Part shown: in pieces, positions 18,202 through 26,003 of the stretch
Numbering within the stretch: the first letter of the stretch is position 1
Layout of the letters: each line of letters begins with the position of its first letter
Source of the DNA: [Zimmermannella] bifida NBRC 103089
GTDB lineage: Bacteria > Actinomycetota > Actinomycetes > Actinomycetales > Microbacteriaceae
Direction: 5' to 3'
Assembly: GCF_001570925.1 (NCBI RefSeq)
Contig: NZ_BCSP01000006.1
Coordinates: 1 to 64,000 of the forward strand
Length of the DNA stretch: 64,000 bases
Made by a program: the position numbers and the translations under genes
The notes under the pieces: generated by a model
What the model was told of the DNA's origin: nothing
Databases searched by the model: none
The model's input: the letters and a program-made list of their open reading frames with translations, nothing else

Positions 18202-19254
18202 ATGCACGGTGAATACAAGGTGCCCGGCGGCAAGCTGGTCGTCGTCGATTTCGAGGCGGATGCGGATGCGCGGTGCTCGCAGGTGCGCGTCGCTGGCGAC
18301 TTCTTCTTGGAACCTGACGACGCGCTCGAAGCGATCAATGCCGCACTCAACGGGATGCCCCTCGCATCCACCCACGACGAACTTGCCGAAGCGGTGCGCC
18401 GCGCGCTGCCCGCGGATGCGCAACTGCTCGGGTTTTCGCCCGAGGCGGTCGCGGTGGCGGTGCGCCGCGCGATTACCGGCGCGCGTGACTGGCGCGAATA
18501 CGATTGGCAGATTATTCGCCACGAGCCGCTGCCCGCGGCGATGCAGGTGGCGCTCGACCAGGTGCTGACCGAAGAGGTCGCGGCGGGGCGGCGTGCGCCG
18601 ACGTTGCGGTTCTGGGAGTGGAACGAGTCGGCGGCGATTATCGGCTCGTTTCAGTCGGTGAAGAACGAGGTCGATGTGGATGCGGCGGCTCGCTATGGCG
18701 TGCAGGTGTTGCGTCGGATTTCGGGTGGCGGTGCCATGTTTATGGAGGCCGGCTCGATCGTGACGTACTCGCTGTATTTGCCGGGTGAGTTGGTGGCGGG
18801 CATGTCGTTTGCTGAGTCGTATGCGTTTTTGGACGCGTGGGTGCTCGATGCGCTGCAGGGGATTGGCATTAATGCGCGGTATGAGCCGTTGAACGACATC
18901 ACTTCGCCCGAGGGCAAGATCGGTGGGGCCGCGCAAAAGCGGCTCGGTTCGGGTGCGGTGCTGCATCACGCGACATTGTCGTATGACATTGATGCCGACC
19001 GGATGCTCGAGGTGCTGCGCATTGGGCGCGAGAAGATGAGCGATAAGGGGCACCGTTCGGCGAAGAAGCGGGTGTCGCCGTTGAAATCACAGACGGGTTT
19101 GCCACGTGCAGAGATTCTTGATGCGCTCGAGGCGAAGTTTGTTGAGTTACACGGTGGCGAGCGGGATGCATTGACCCCGGCTGAGCTTGAGCGTGCGGCT
19201 GAGCTTGTGAAATCGAAGTTCACGAACCCGGAGTGGGTGTATCGGGTGCCGTAG
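18202..19254 (+). CDS. Lipoate-protein ligase family protein with N-terminal accessory domain
   Basis: A 350-residue protein. The first 80 or so residues (GEYKVPGGKLVVVDFEA... and DFFLEPDDALEAINAAL) resemble the small accessory domain found at the C-terminus of E. coli LplA. The biotin/lipoate ligase (BPL/LPL) domain follows, with RRISGGGAMFMEAGSIVTYSL as the lipoyl-AMP loop and DITSPEGKIGGAAQKRLGSGAVLHH as the ligase motif with its lysine. It should attach lipoate to E2 or GcvH proteins, or act as an octanoyltransferase. GAAAGG lies 11-16 nt before ATG 18202. The accessory domain sits N-terminal, the reverse of E. coli LplA. Confidence 0.85.
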   Translation: MHGEYKVPGGKLVVVDFEADADARCSQVRVAGDFFLEPDDALEAINAALNGMPLASTHDELAEAVRRALPADAQLLGFSPEAVAVAVRRAITGARDWREYDWQIIRHEPLPAAMQVALDQVLTEEVAAGRRAPTLRFWEWNESAAIIGSFQSVKNEVDVDAAARYGVQVLRRISGGGAMFMEAGSIVTYSLYLPGELVAGMSFAESYAFLDAWVLDALQGIGINARYEPLNDITSPEGKIGGAAQKRLGSGAVLHHATLSYDIDADRMLEVLRIGREKMSDKGHRSAKKRVSPLKSQTGLPRAEILDALEAKFVELHGGERDALTPAELERAAELVKSKFTNPEWVYRVP

Positions 19255-19377
19255 GTTTGCTTTCTCACAAGGCAGTTTGATCTAGGGTTAATTCCATTGA
19301 ATATCTATAACTGGCCAATAGGTAGTAAATGGTATGTGCGCAATCATTATGAGTTGTCATATGCCTAGCCTCAAATG

Positions 19378-19411
19378 TGGGATTTCTGTTCAACTCTCCC
19401 AACTAAGCTTC
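19378..19411 (+). repeat. 34-bp island-flanking direct repeat, left copy
   Basis: Begins TGGGATTTCTGTTCAACTCT and ends CCCAACTAAGCTTC. It is identical over 34 bp to 32723-32756. The interior has a CCCAAC that pairs with the near-start TGGG. The repeat pair encloses every recognisably mobile gene in the window. Confidence 0.75.
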
Positions 19412-19642
19412 AGCAAGCTCAACCAATCAGTTGCCCACTGGGCACACTAACCCGCCACGACCGAGGATGATGCATTTAAGCTCATAGGCTGCGCATAGAA
19501 AAATGGCGGCCCATTAACGGTCGTTTTTGACCAGATAACCAAGAACCAGGAATCCCCGGCGTATGACTGTTAGTTTCAATTGGCGGTTTATCACCGTTAA
19601 AAATGGCGCATCGCACAGCACCACCCACTTTGGTTTTAGATG

Positions 19643-19693
19643 GTTGAAGGCGGGGCGCTAATTTCCCGGTGGAAATAGTGCCCCGCCTTCAAC
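19643..19693. terminator. Strong hairpin terminator of the metal ATPase gene
   Basis: Perfect 14-bp arms GTTGAAGGCGGGGC and GCCCCGCCTTCAAC, with an inner ATTTC/GAAAT pair, lie 17 bp past the ATPase stop (minus strand). It could also stop transcription from the lplA side. Confidence 0.7.
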
Positions 19694-19709
19694 GGCAACG
19701 AAGCCAGCG

Positions 19710-21650
19710 CTAGTGCAGGACGTTGCCCGGCTGCTGGGTGAGCTGCTTGCGGTGGATACGGGCAGCACGAAGGCCGTTGGCAATCACGATGACTTCTGCG
19801 ACCTCGTGGACCAGCACTACCGCGGCTAATCCAAGCACTCCGGTAATAGCCAAGGGCAGCAGGACAACGATGATCGCCATTGACAGGACGATGTTCTGAT
19901 TCATGATCGCTCGGCCCCGTCGGGCATGGGACAAGGCTTGCGGGATCAGTCTCAAGTCATGGCCGGTGAAGGCTACGTCGGCTGATTCTATGGCGGCATC
20001 GGCACCGGTAGCGCCCATCGCAATTCCCACGGTAGCGCTAGCCAAGGCAGGGGCATCGTTGATCCCGTCACCGATCATCCCTGTAGGAACCTGTTGCACC
20101 GACGAAGCGATTTCACGGGCCTTGTCTTCAGGTCGCAGTTCGGCATGAACGGTGTCTATACCGGCGATTGAAGCCAGCGCGTGGGCAGTACGGGAGTTAT
20201 CGCCGGTGAGCATCACCACGTCGATTCCCTGGTTATGCAGGTCTCGAATTGCCTCGGCGGCTTCAGGGCGTAGTTCATCGCGCACGCCGATGACGCCAAT
20301 GACCTGCTCTGCACGGGTGACCATGACGCAGGTTTGCCCGGAGGCCTCCATGGATTCAACAGCGGAAGCAAGCGATCCTGGGGCAATCCATCGAGGACTG
20401 CCGACCCCGACCTGAACACCATCCAGGACGCCGGTAATGCCGTGTCCTGGCTCTTCGTTAACCGCCGATGCCTCCGGGATCGCGGGTACTGCTGCGGTGA
20501 TGGCCGTAGCTAGAGGGTGGGTGCTGTGCTGTTCCAGGGCGGCAGCAACGGCGAGCACCTCTTCGCGAGTCGAATCATAAACGGTCTGGACTTGCGTGAC
20601 CATTGGCTGATTGCGTGTGAGTGTTCCAGTTTTATCTACCGCGATGCGGCGCAGGGAACCAAGCCGTTCGAAGGCTGCTCCGCTTTTGATGATGACACCG
20701 AACTTGCTGGCAGCTCCGATGGCGGAAACAACGGTGACAGGAACGGCGATGGCCATCGCGCAAGGCGAGGCTGCGACCAGCACGATCAGTGCGCGGGTGA
20801 TCCAGGTTACGGGATCGCCGAAGATCGCTCCAAGCACAGCAACCAGTACGGCCAGGACGATGACACCGGGAACCAGCGGGCGGGCAATGCGGTCAGCGAG
20901 CCGTGCCCGTTCGCCACGTTCCGACTGGGCTTGCTCGACCAGGCTCACCAACGTGGTCAGGGAGTTGTCCGTGCCGTTTGCCGTTGCAGTGACCACTAGC
21001 GCGCCGGATGAATTGATGGAACCAGCAGCAACCTGGTCACCTACGGTTACTTCGACGGGGATTGATTCCCCCGTGATAGCGGAGGTGTCCAAGCTGCTTG
21101 ATCCTTGGCTGACCACGCCATCGGTTGCCAAGCGTTCACCAGGCTTCACGCGCAGGGCATCGCCAATCTTGATCTCTGCTGCACTGACCACGACCGGTGC
21201 GTCGTCACGGATGACGGTGGCCGTTTCCGGGACGAGCTTCAACAAAGAGCGCAGGCCCGAGCGTGCCCTGTCCATGGCTTTGTCTTCCAGGGCTTCGGCA
21301 ATGGAATACAGGAATGCCAGGGCTGCGGCTTCTTCGATATATCCGAGGATGACCGCACCGGTGGCGCTGATGGTCATCAGCAGCCCAATGCCGAGTTTCC
21401 GTTTCGTGAACAGGTTTCGCAGGGCGCCGGGAGCAAAGGTAAAAGCGCCCAGCAGCAGGCCGATCCAAAACAGCGCCAAGGTCACGATGGCGGCGCTTTC
21501 GCCGTGGGTGCTCCATTCAAGGACGAGCCCGGCGAGGAAGAAAACGCCTGAGGCTATGGGGACGAGCACGTGCCAATCCCGCCACCAGGGCAGTTCCTCT
21601 TCGAATTCTTCGGTGGGTTCCGGTGAATCGCAACCGCAGGCGGAACTCAT
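19710..21650 (-). CDS. P1B-type heavy-metal-exporting ATPase with SPC motif
   Basis: A 646-residue P-type ATPase without an N-terminal HMA metal-binding domain; the N-terminus is a short Cys- and Glu-containing segment CGCDSPEPTEEFEEELPWW. It has the TGES actuator motif, the membrane metal site SPCAMAIAVP, the phosphorylation motif DKTGTLT, the HP motif in STHPLA, and the hinge GDGINDAPAL. CadA/ZntA enzymes normally have CPC. SPC is the hallmark of the P1B-4 group, which exports Co, Fe or related divalent ions, so the ion is uncertain. The paired CmtR repressor points to Cd/Pb. The start overlaps the cmtR stop by 4 bp (ATGA), so the two form one operon. Confidence 0.9.
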   Translation of the reverse strand: MSSACGCDSPEPTEEFEEELPWWRDWHVLVPIASGVFFLAGLVLEWSTHGESAAIVTLALFWIGLLLGAFTFAPGALRNLFTKRKLGIGLLMTISATGAVILGYIEEAAALAFLYSIAEALEDKAMDRARSGLRSLLKLVPETATVIRDDAPVVVSAAEIKIGDALRVKPGERLATDGVVSQGSSSLDTSAITGESIPVEVTVGDQVAAGSINSSGALVVTATANGTDNSLTTLVSLVEQAQSERGERARLADRIARPLVPGVIVLAVLVAVLGAIFGDPVTWITRALIVLVAASPCAMAIAVPVTVVSAIGAASKFGVIIKSGAAFERLGSLRRIAVDKTGTLTRNQPMVTQVQTVYDSTREEVLAVAAALEQHSTHPLATAITAAVPAIPEASAVNEEPGHGITGVLDGVQVGVGSPRWIAPGSLASAVESMEASGQTCVMVTRAEQVIGVIGVRDELRPEAAEAIRDLHNQGIDVVMLTGDNSRTAHALASIAGIDTVHAELRPEDKAREIASSVQQVPTGMIGDGINDAPALASATVGIAMGATGADAAIESADVAFTGHDLRLIPQALSHARRGRAIMNQNIVLSMAIIVVLLPLAITGVLGLAAVVLVHEVAEVIVIANGLRAARIHRKQLTQQPGNVLH

Positions 21651-22015
21651 GCTTGCTCCTCGTGTTCTCGATCGGCGCTGGTGGCGCAGTCAGGGCAGGA
21701 AGGGTCCAGGCAAGGTACTTCATCATCGACGGCCAACGTCACGTCAACCAGGGCGCTCAGGGCGGTGGTGAGGTGAGGATCGGTGATTTCGTACCGGGTT
21801 TTGCGGCCTTCCATTTTCGCCACGACAATTCCGCAGCCGCGCAGGCAGGTCAAATGGTTGGAAACGTTGGCGCGGCTCAATCCCAGGGCCTGGGCAAGTT
21901 CCGCTGGGTATCCGGGTTCGTGCAGCAAGGACAGGAGGATGCGTGACCGGGTGGGGTCGGCCATGGCGCGGCCAAGCCGGTTCATCGCATCGATCCGTGA
22001 TTCAATGTTCATCAT
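21647..22015 (-). CDS. ArsR/SmtB-family metal-sensing repressor, CmtR-like
   Basis: A 122-residue winged-helix repressor closely resembling mycobacterial CmtR. It has RLGRALADPTR-like N-terminal residues and the recognition helix LSRANVSNHLTCLRGCGIVV, whose two cysteines match CmtR Cys57 and Cys61. A C-terminal VPCLDPSC supplies the Cys102 equivalent, so the Cd/Pb site is complete. It should repress the operon until metal binds. ATG 22015 or 22012 can serve as start. A short palindrome lies directly upstream. Translation of the ATPase is coupled through an ATGA overlap. Confidence 0.9.
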   Translation of the reverse strand: MMNIESRIDAMNRLGRAMADPTRSRILLSLLHEPGYPAELAQALGLSRANVSNHLTCLRGCGIVVAKMEGRKTRYEITDPHLTTALSALVDVTLAVDDEVPCLDPSCPDCATSADREHEEQA

Positions 22016-22019
22016 ACGA

Positions 22020-22030
22020 TGTACTGTACA
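22020..22030. promoter_or_regulatory. Candidate CmtR operator
   Basis: TGTACTGTACA, a palindrome with 5-bp arms around a single central base, lies 5 bp upstream of the cmtR start. The position suits autorepression of the repressor-ATPase operon. The assignment is inferred from position and symmetry. Confidence 0.45.
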
Positions 22031-22105
22031 GCACTTGATGTATTAGTGGCACCGCTCAAAATCGGTCGTTTCTGAACCGCATCGAGTGCGCTGCACCCCG
22101 ACCGC

Positions 22106-22134
22106 TGTGACTCGCGCCAGTAAATGTCGTGATT
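22106..22134 (+). repeat. Left terminal inverted repeat of the composite transposon
   Basis: TGT-initiated end matching the reverse complement of 32269-32297 with three mismatches in 29. It is directly preceded by the 9-bp duplication CCCGACCGC at 22097-22105. Confidence 0.8.
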
Positions 22135-22212
22135 CTCAGATCGTTTCTTGTCGTAGCCAACGTCTGCCGGCATTGCTTGGAATCGAATGAAGACCTGGCA
22201 TAGCCTCGTTCT

Positions 22213-22962
22213 GTGCAGTTCTCTCATATCCCTAGTGGTCTGGTTTGTCTCGCAGACGCTCGACGAGGGACCGAGAGGCACGTCGCCCTCGTCTCTTTCT
22301 GGTTGAGCACCGTTGCTGTTAGCGCGACCGATTTCTTGGCTGGGCGGATCACAGAAACCACTCCAGACGGTCACTCTTTTCCCGCGACCGGTGTGACCTG
22401 GCGAGAGGCTATTGCGTGGTGCAATAGTGCGTCTGAGCATGAGGGGTTACAGCCTGCATACCTCATCGACAGCGACACTGTCCATTGGAATCCGCAGTCC
22501 GAAGGTTATCGACTACCCACCGAAGCAGAGTGGGTTCACGGCAGCATGGGTGGTTCTGCAGGGCCCCGCTACGGTCCGCTGAACCAGATTGCTTGGACAG
22601 AAGAGGACGGCACGACTGGTCCACAGCCCTCTGGAAGCAAAGACGCGAACGCCTATGGACTATTCGACACGCTCGGCAACGTTTGGGAGTGGTGCTGGGA
22701 CCGTCTAGACCCTGCACGGTACGGCGACTACAGACTCCTCAAAGGTGGCGGCTGGGCAGACCCACAGTGGAGTTGCCGGGTGGGTGTCCGCCGAGGAAAT
22801 GCCCCCGACGCCATCGTGGACGATGTTGGCTTTCGTGTTGCTCGCGGAGCTGTGTCTCGGAGCGAGGCCGCCGATGGCGGGCAGGGGTGGTCGGAGCGTG
22901 ACGACCGTCAGCGTGCGATGCTCGGCGGCCCGCTACCCGTGGGGTGGACGCCGCTGAATTAG
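22213..22962 (+). CDS. SUMF1/FGE-sulfatase-domain protein
   Basis: A 249-residue protein with the formylglycine-generating-enzyme fold: VSFWLSTVAVSATDF, VTWREAIAWCNSAS, GYRLPTEAEWVHG, NAYGLFDTLGNVWEWCWD and RLLKGGGWADPQWSCRVGVRRG are all family landmarks. True oxidases of this family use two cysteines about five residues apart in the final segment. Here only one (WSCR) is visible, so formylglycine formation is doubtful; other SUMF1-domain proteins are non-enzymatic or act in different chemistry. The start is GTG at 22213. It lies inside the left transposon end, and no sulfatase is nearby. Confidence 0.75.
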   Translation: MQFSHIPSGLVCLADARRGTERHVALVSFWLSTVAVSATDFLAGRITETTPDGHSFPATGVTWREAIAWCNSASEHEGLQPAYLIDSDTVHWNPQSEGYRLPTEAEWVHGSMGGSAGPRYGPLNQIAWTEEDGTTGPQPSGSKDANAYGLFDTLGNVWEWCWDRLDPARYGDYRLLKGGGWADPQWSCRVGVRRGNAPDAIVDDVGFRVARGAVSRSEAADGGQGWSERDDRQRAMLGGPLPVGWTPLN

Positions 22963-23012
22963 ACACATCACAAACGACCGTTCATGAGTCAGTCGATTCA
23001 CTCCTCGGCTAG

Positions 23013-23050
23013 TGTGACTGTCTGCGCCGTTTGGCGGATAAATTGCAGAA
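23013..23050 (+). repeat. Possible inner left end of transposition module A
   Basis: TGTGACTGTCTGCGCCGTTT begins at 23013, sharing the TGTGACT and GCGCC blocks with the outer ends, 51 bp beyond the SUMF1 gene and just past the 3' end of tniB of module A. It may be a separate element end or an additional transposase-binding site. Confidence 0.4.
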
Positions 23051-23063
23051 GTAGGTGGCGGTT

Positions 23064-23876
23064 TCATGCGCCGATCACGAGCGTGCTGGCAGCGGCTTCG
23101 ATGACGTCATCAGTGATGGTTTCAAGGTCGTTGATCCTTAGCACTCGCCCGATCTGAGGGAAGAGCCGTTCGAGAAGGCGAAAGTTGCCTCGGGTGATGC
23201 GCTCGATACAAGCGATTGCTTGGGCGTCCGTAAACTCCTCGGGGTCGAGCGTGCGTCCCAACACCTTCCATTGACGGGTGAGAACGAACAGGAGCTCGTC
23301 GCGGGCAAGGTTGCGGTAGCGATGAGAGAATCCGATTCGGCTGTAGAGCTGCGGATAGTGCCGAAATCGCTTGTCGATGCCGGGCATCCCTATGAAAACA
23401 ACTGCGATCTGCTGGCGGTCATGGCGGTCGCGAAGTATCTCGAGTGCGGTTGAGTTGAGTCGTTCTGCCTCGTCAACGATGAGCAGTTCCACCAAGTCTC
23501 GTGGGTTGCCCCGCATTAACGGGCTCGTGATCTTGCCAATTTCTCGGAGGTGCTCGTCGATGCAAATGCCGAGCCGCCCCTGCAGGTGGTCAATCTCCTG
23601 GATGAGTTGGGCTGGCTTTGGAAGTACGGAGGGTGTGTAGAACAGTGTGCGGGAACGAGATGCTGCTGCGTAGCGCGCAGCATCTCCGTCGGTGCGCGGT
23701 CCCCACTCAACCAGGAATGGTTCGAGCAAGTCCCACCGGGCGTAGCGCCGACCAGACTGAGTTTTCCCCACTCCGGCATCTCCTTGACAGATTCCAATAG
23801 TGCGTTCTTTGCGGACGGCGTTCGCAAACTCTTTGAAGCGGCGGTGTTCTTTTGTGATGATGAAGTCGCGGCTCAT
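23064..23876 (-). CDS. TniB-like AAA+ transposition ATPase (module A)
   Basis: A 270-residue ATP-binding partner of a TniA transposase. Walker A is GDAGVGKTQS (about residues 33-42) and Walker B is LLIVDEAERL. It also has a sensor-like FIGMPGIDKRF and the segment YPQLYSRIGFSHRYR, typical of TniB/Tn552 p271. In this family the ATPase forms filaments on target DNA and recruits the transposase. ATG 23876 overlaps the tniA stop by 4 bp. A longer frame upstream is only a shadow of tniA. It is related to, but clearly divergent from, the TniB of module B. Confidence 0.9.
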   Translation of the reverse strand: MSRDFIITKEHRRFKEFANAVRKERTIGICQGDAGVGKTQSGRRYARWDLLEPFLVEWGPRTDGDAARYAAASRSRTLFYTPSVLPKPAQLIQEIDHLQGRLGICIDEHLREIGKITSPLMRGNPRDLVELLIVDEAERLNSTALEILRDRHDRQQIAVVFIGMPGIDKRFRHYPQLYSRIGFSHRYRNLARDELLFVLTRQWKVLGRTLDPEEFTDAQAIACIERITRGNFRLLERLFPQIGRVLRINDLETITDDVIEAAASTLVIGA

Positions 23877-25261
23877 GATTCGTCCTCTTCGTATGTCCGA
23901 AGTTTGACTCGGCGGGTTCCGGGAGGCTCTGCAGGGATTTCGTCGCGAGGGGCCGCACGGGGAACTCGTTCGTTTATCTCTTTGCGGAGCTGTCGGCGGC
24001 GTGCCCGGCGAGCTGTCTCGATGTCTCGGAGGCTGAGCCTTTGATTGGGGTGACTTTCGTCGACGGCGACGCAAATGTAGGTGTCGTGGTCGTACACGCG
24101 AATTTCGGAGAGATCTCTGGGGTCGTATCTGATTGTGATGCTGCGTCCCACGAAGGGTGCGAGCGTCGGTGCGACGTAGCGCTGGCCTTGGAAGTGGATT
24201 CCGTCTCGCTGAACTACTCGGCTTTTCGGCACGGTGAGTAGAAGCCCGTCCAGTTGTTCGAGGTTGTCGGGGAGGCGGGGCATCCAACCGTTGCCGATCC
24301 ATGCGGACTTGGGGCTGGTGCCAAGTTCGCTGTGCACTCGGTCGTTGTATGCTGCAACGAAATTGCCAATCGCATGATCGAGCTCTGCGAACGTGAGTGC
24401 TGGTTTTGGTGCGGGTGAGCCCTTTGTGAGCTTGCCGGGTAGATGCGGGAGGAGTTCGGTGTTAATCGTGCCGAAGAACCGCTCCACCTTTCCACGCCCT
24501 TGCGGCCTGCCAACGCTTGAGTAGATCACTCGGATCTTGAGCGCAATAGATGTGTGTTCCAGATGGAGGCTCGTGAAGTCGCTGCCGTGATCGACGTGGA
24601 GGACTTCCGGAATTCCGCACATGGCCCAAGTGGGGTCACTTTTGCGCCAGATCGCTTGCCGTAGCGCAAGGGCGGTGTTGATTGCAGACGGGGAGCCCAC
24701 AAACACTGTGTACCCACAGATCGCTCGTGAGTAGTCATCGAGGATGATCGTCAACCAGGGTCGTTCAGGGCGCCCATGAGCCCCTCGTATGAGAATGTCG
24801 AGTTGAGTGTGGTCGGCCTGCCAGGTCGCGTTGGGGTGTTCGGCTCGTCGCCGGAACACGAGCTCGTACTTGTCGCGGTACGAGGCCGGCCCTTCGAGCG
24901 CGAGTGTGACGAGTCCGGGATCAAGGCTCTGCACGATCGAACGAATCGTGGAATAACTCGGACGCGCGAAGCTGTTGCGTCCGGCCTCGGCGCACGCAAG
25001 CCGATGTAGCGTCGCGATCGACGGCCTCGGGCGAGTGAGTGCTAGTCGCTCGACAAGGGTGATGAGTTCCTGCTGTGTTCGCCGCGTTCCGCGATCGCTT
25101 CTGGGCTCATCATGTAGTGCATCGATGCCCCCGTCGAGGTAGAGACGTTTCCATCGCTGAAGAGTTCTTTCGCCGACGTTGGTCTCTCGTGCCAGCGTGG
25201 TGAGCGGGATTGCGTCCTCAACATGGAGCCGCAGAATTCGCCACCGCGCTAGCGCATCCAT
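23873..25261 (-). CDS. TniA-like DDE transposase (module A)
   Basis: A 462-residue Mu/Tn7-type transposase. It has an N-terminal helix-turn-helix (TLARETNVGERTLQRWKRLY), an integrase core with the DDE triad in WQADHT, LHVDHGSDF and GRGKVERFF, and a C-terminal beta-barrel region (DGIHFQGQRYVAPTLAPFVG). It cuts and joins the element ends with the help of TniB. The start lies 1 bp after the resolvase stop and the stop overlaps tniB, so resolvase-tniA-tniB form one operon on the minus strand. A TniQ target-selection protein is absent, as in Tn552. Confidence 0.93.
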   Translation of the reverse strand: MDALARWRILRLHVEDAIPLTTLARETNVGERTLQRWKRLYLDGGIDALHDEPRSDRGTRRTQQELITLVERLALTRPRPSIATLHRLACAEAGRNSFARPSYSTIRSIVQSLDPGLVTLALEGPASYRDKYELVFRRRAEHPNATWQADHTQLDILIRGAHGRPERPWLTIILDDYSRAICGYTVFVGSPSAINTALALRQAIWRKSDPTWAMCGIPEVLHVDHGSDFTSLHLEHTSIALKIRVIYSSVGRPQGRGKVERFFGTINTELLPHLPGKLTKGSPAPKPALTFAELDHAIGNFVAAYNDRVHSELGTSPKSAWIGNGWMPRLPDNLEQLDGLLLTVPKSRVVQRDGIHFQGQRYVAPTLAPFVGRSITIRYDPRDLSEIRVYDHDTYICVAVDESHPNQRLSLRDIETARRARRRQLRKEINERVPRAAPRDEIPAEPPGTRRVKLRTYEEDES

Positions 25262-25262
25262 G

Positions 25263-25862
25263 TCACACCCGGTGAGCTGCTACTTTCGCTTCCGCAGCGC
25301 GTTGGTGTCGATACAGGGTGGCTCTCGACCATCCCACAAGTCGTGCCGCTTCTTCTGCCGTACGACCCTTTGCACGCGCTTCTTGCACGATCCCGAGTTT
25401 CTCTTTGATCATGGATGGATTCACGGGAGGTCGGCCGAACTTCGTTCCCGACTGCTTGGCCGCGGCTATCCCCGCATTCACCCGTTCAGTGATGAGTTCC
25501 CGCTCGTACTCAGCCAAAGTCGCGAGCATTCCAAGCATCATTCGACCTGAGGACGTTTCCGGGTCTATCCCGTCAGAAATGGAGCGCACCTTCACTCCGC
25601 GCTCCCGCAAAAGGTTCACTGTACTCAGCACGTCGATCAAGGATCGGCCGAGTCTGTCGATGCGCCACACCACTACGGTGTCGCCTTCTGCCGCATACTC
25701 GAGAAGCTTCTTCATCCCGGGTCGTTGGATTGCCGTACGGGAGCCTGATGTCACATCGGAGAACACGTCACGTGCCTCCACTCCTGCCCCGGTGAGCGCA
25801 TCATGTTGAAGCCGAGCATCCTGACTATTCGTGCTCACCCGCGTGTACCCCAACGACCTCAT
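25263..25862 (-). CDS. Serine recombinase/resolvase (module A)
   Basis: A 199-residue resolvase. The catalytic serine is in YTRVSTNSQD (about Ser10). The conserved core has VVVWRIDRLGRSLIDVL and the helix E residues of ERELITERVNAG. The C-terminal helix-turn-helix is TAEEAARLVGWSRATLYRH. It should resolve transposition cointegrates at a res site, probably in the 140 bp between this gene and the ECF sigma gene (25863-26003). It heads the module A operon. Confidence 0.93.
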   Translation of the reverse strand: MRSLGYTRVSTNSQDARLQHDALTGAGVEARDVFSDVTSGSRTAIQRPGMKKLLEYAAEGDTVVVWRIDRLGRSLIDVLSTVNLLRERGVKVRSISDGIDPETSSGRMMLGMLATLAEYERELITERVNAGIAAAKQSGTKFGRPPVNPSMIKEKLGIVQEARAKGRTAEEAARLVGWSRATLYRHQRAAEAKVAAHRV

Positions 25863-26003
25863 GTCACCAGTATGACTCGTAAACCCCGTGCCTGGTTACT
25901 GGCAAGACAATTTCTGGCGAGATGAGTTATTGAGACAATACGGGTCGCGAATTCGTGAGCTTGGCCGGATGTGCCAAAAGACAGAGTCAGGTGTCTTGTT
26001 TAG

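Larger units (their letters stand above)
19255..19709. other. AT-rich left boundary of the accessory island
   Basis: About 455 bp without a gene, noticeably more AT-rich than the preceding core. It holds the left copy of the 34-bp island repeat (19378-19411) and a bidirectional hairpin terminator (19643-19693). A sequence CGGTCGTTTTTGACC at 19518-19532 resembles CGGTCGTTTCTGAACC at 22063-22078 and may be another old element end. Confidence 0.5.

Noticed and set aside
22213-22962. Diversity-generating retroelement target (C-type-lectin fold of SUMF1 proteins)
   Set aside because: There is no reverse transcriptase and no template repeat near the gene.
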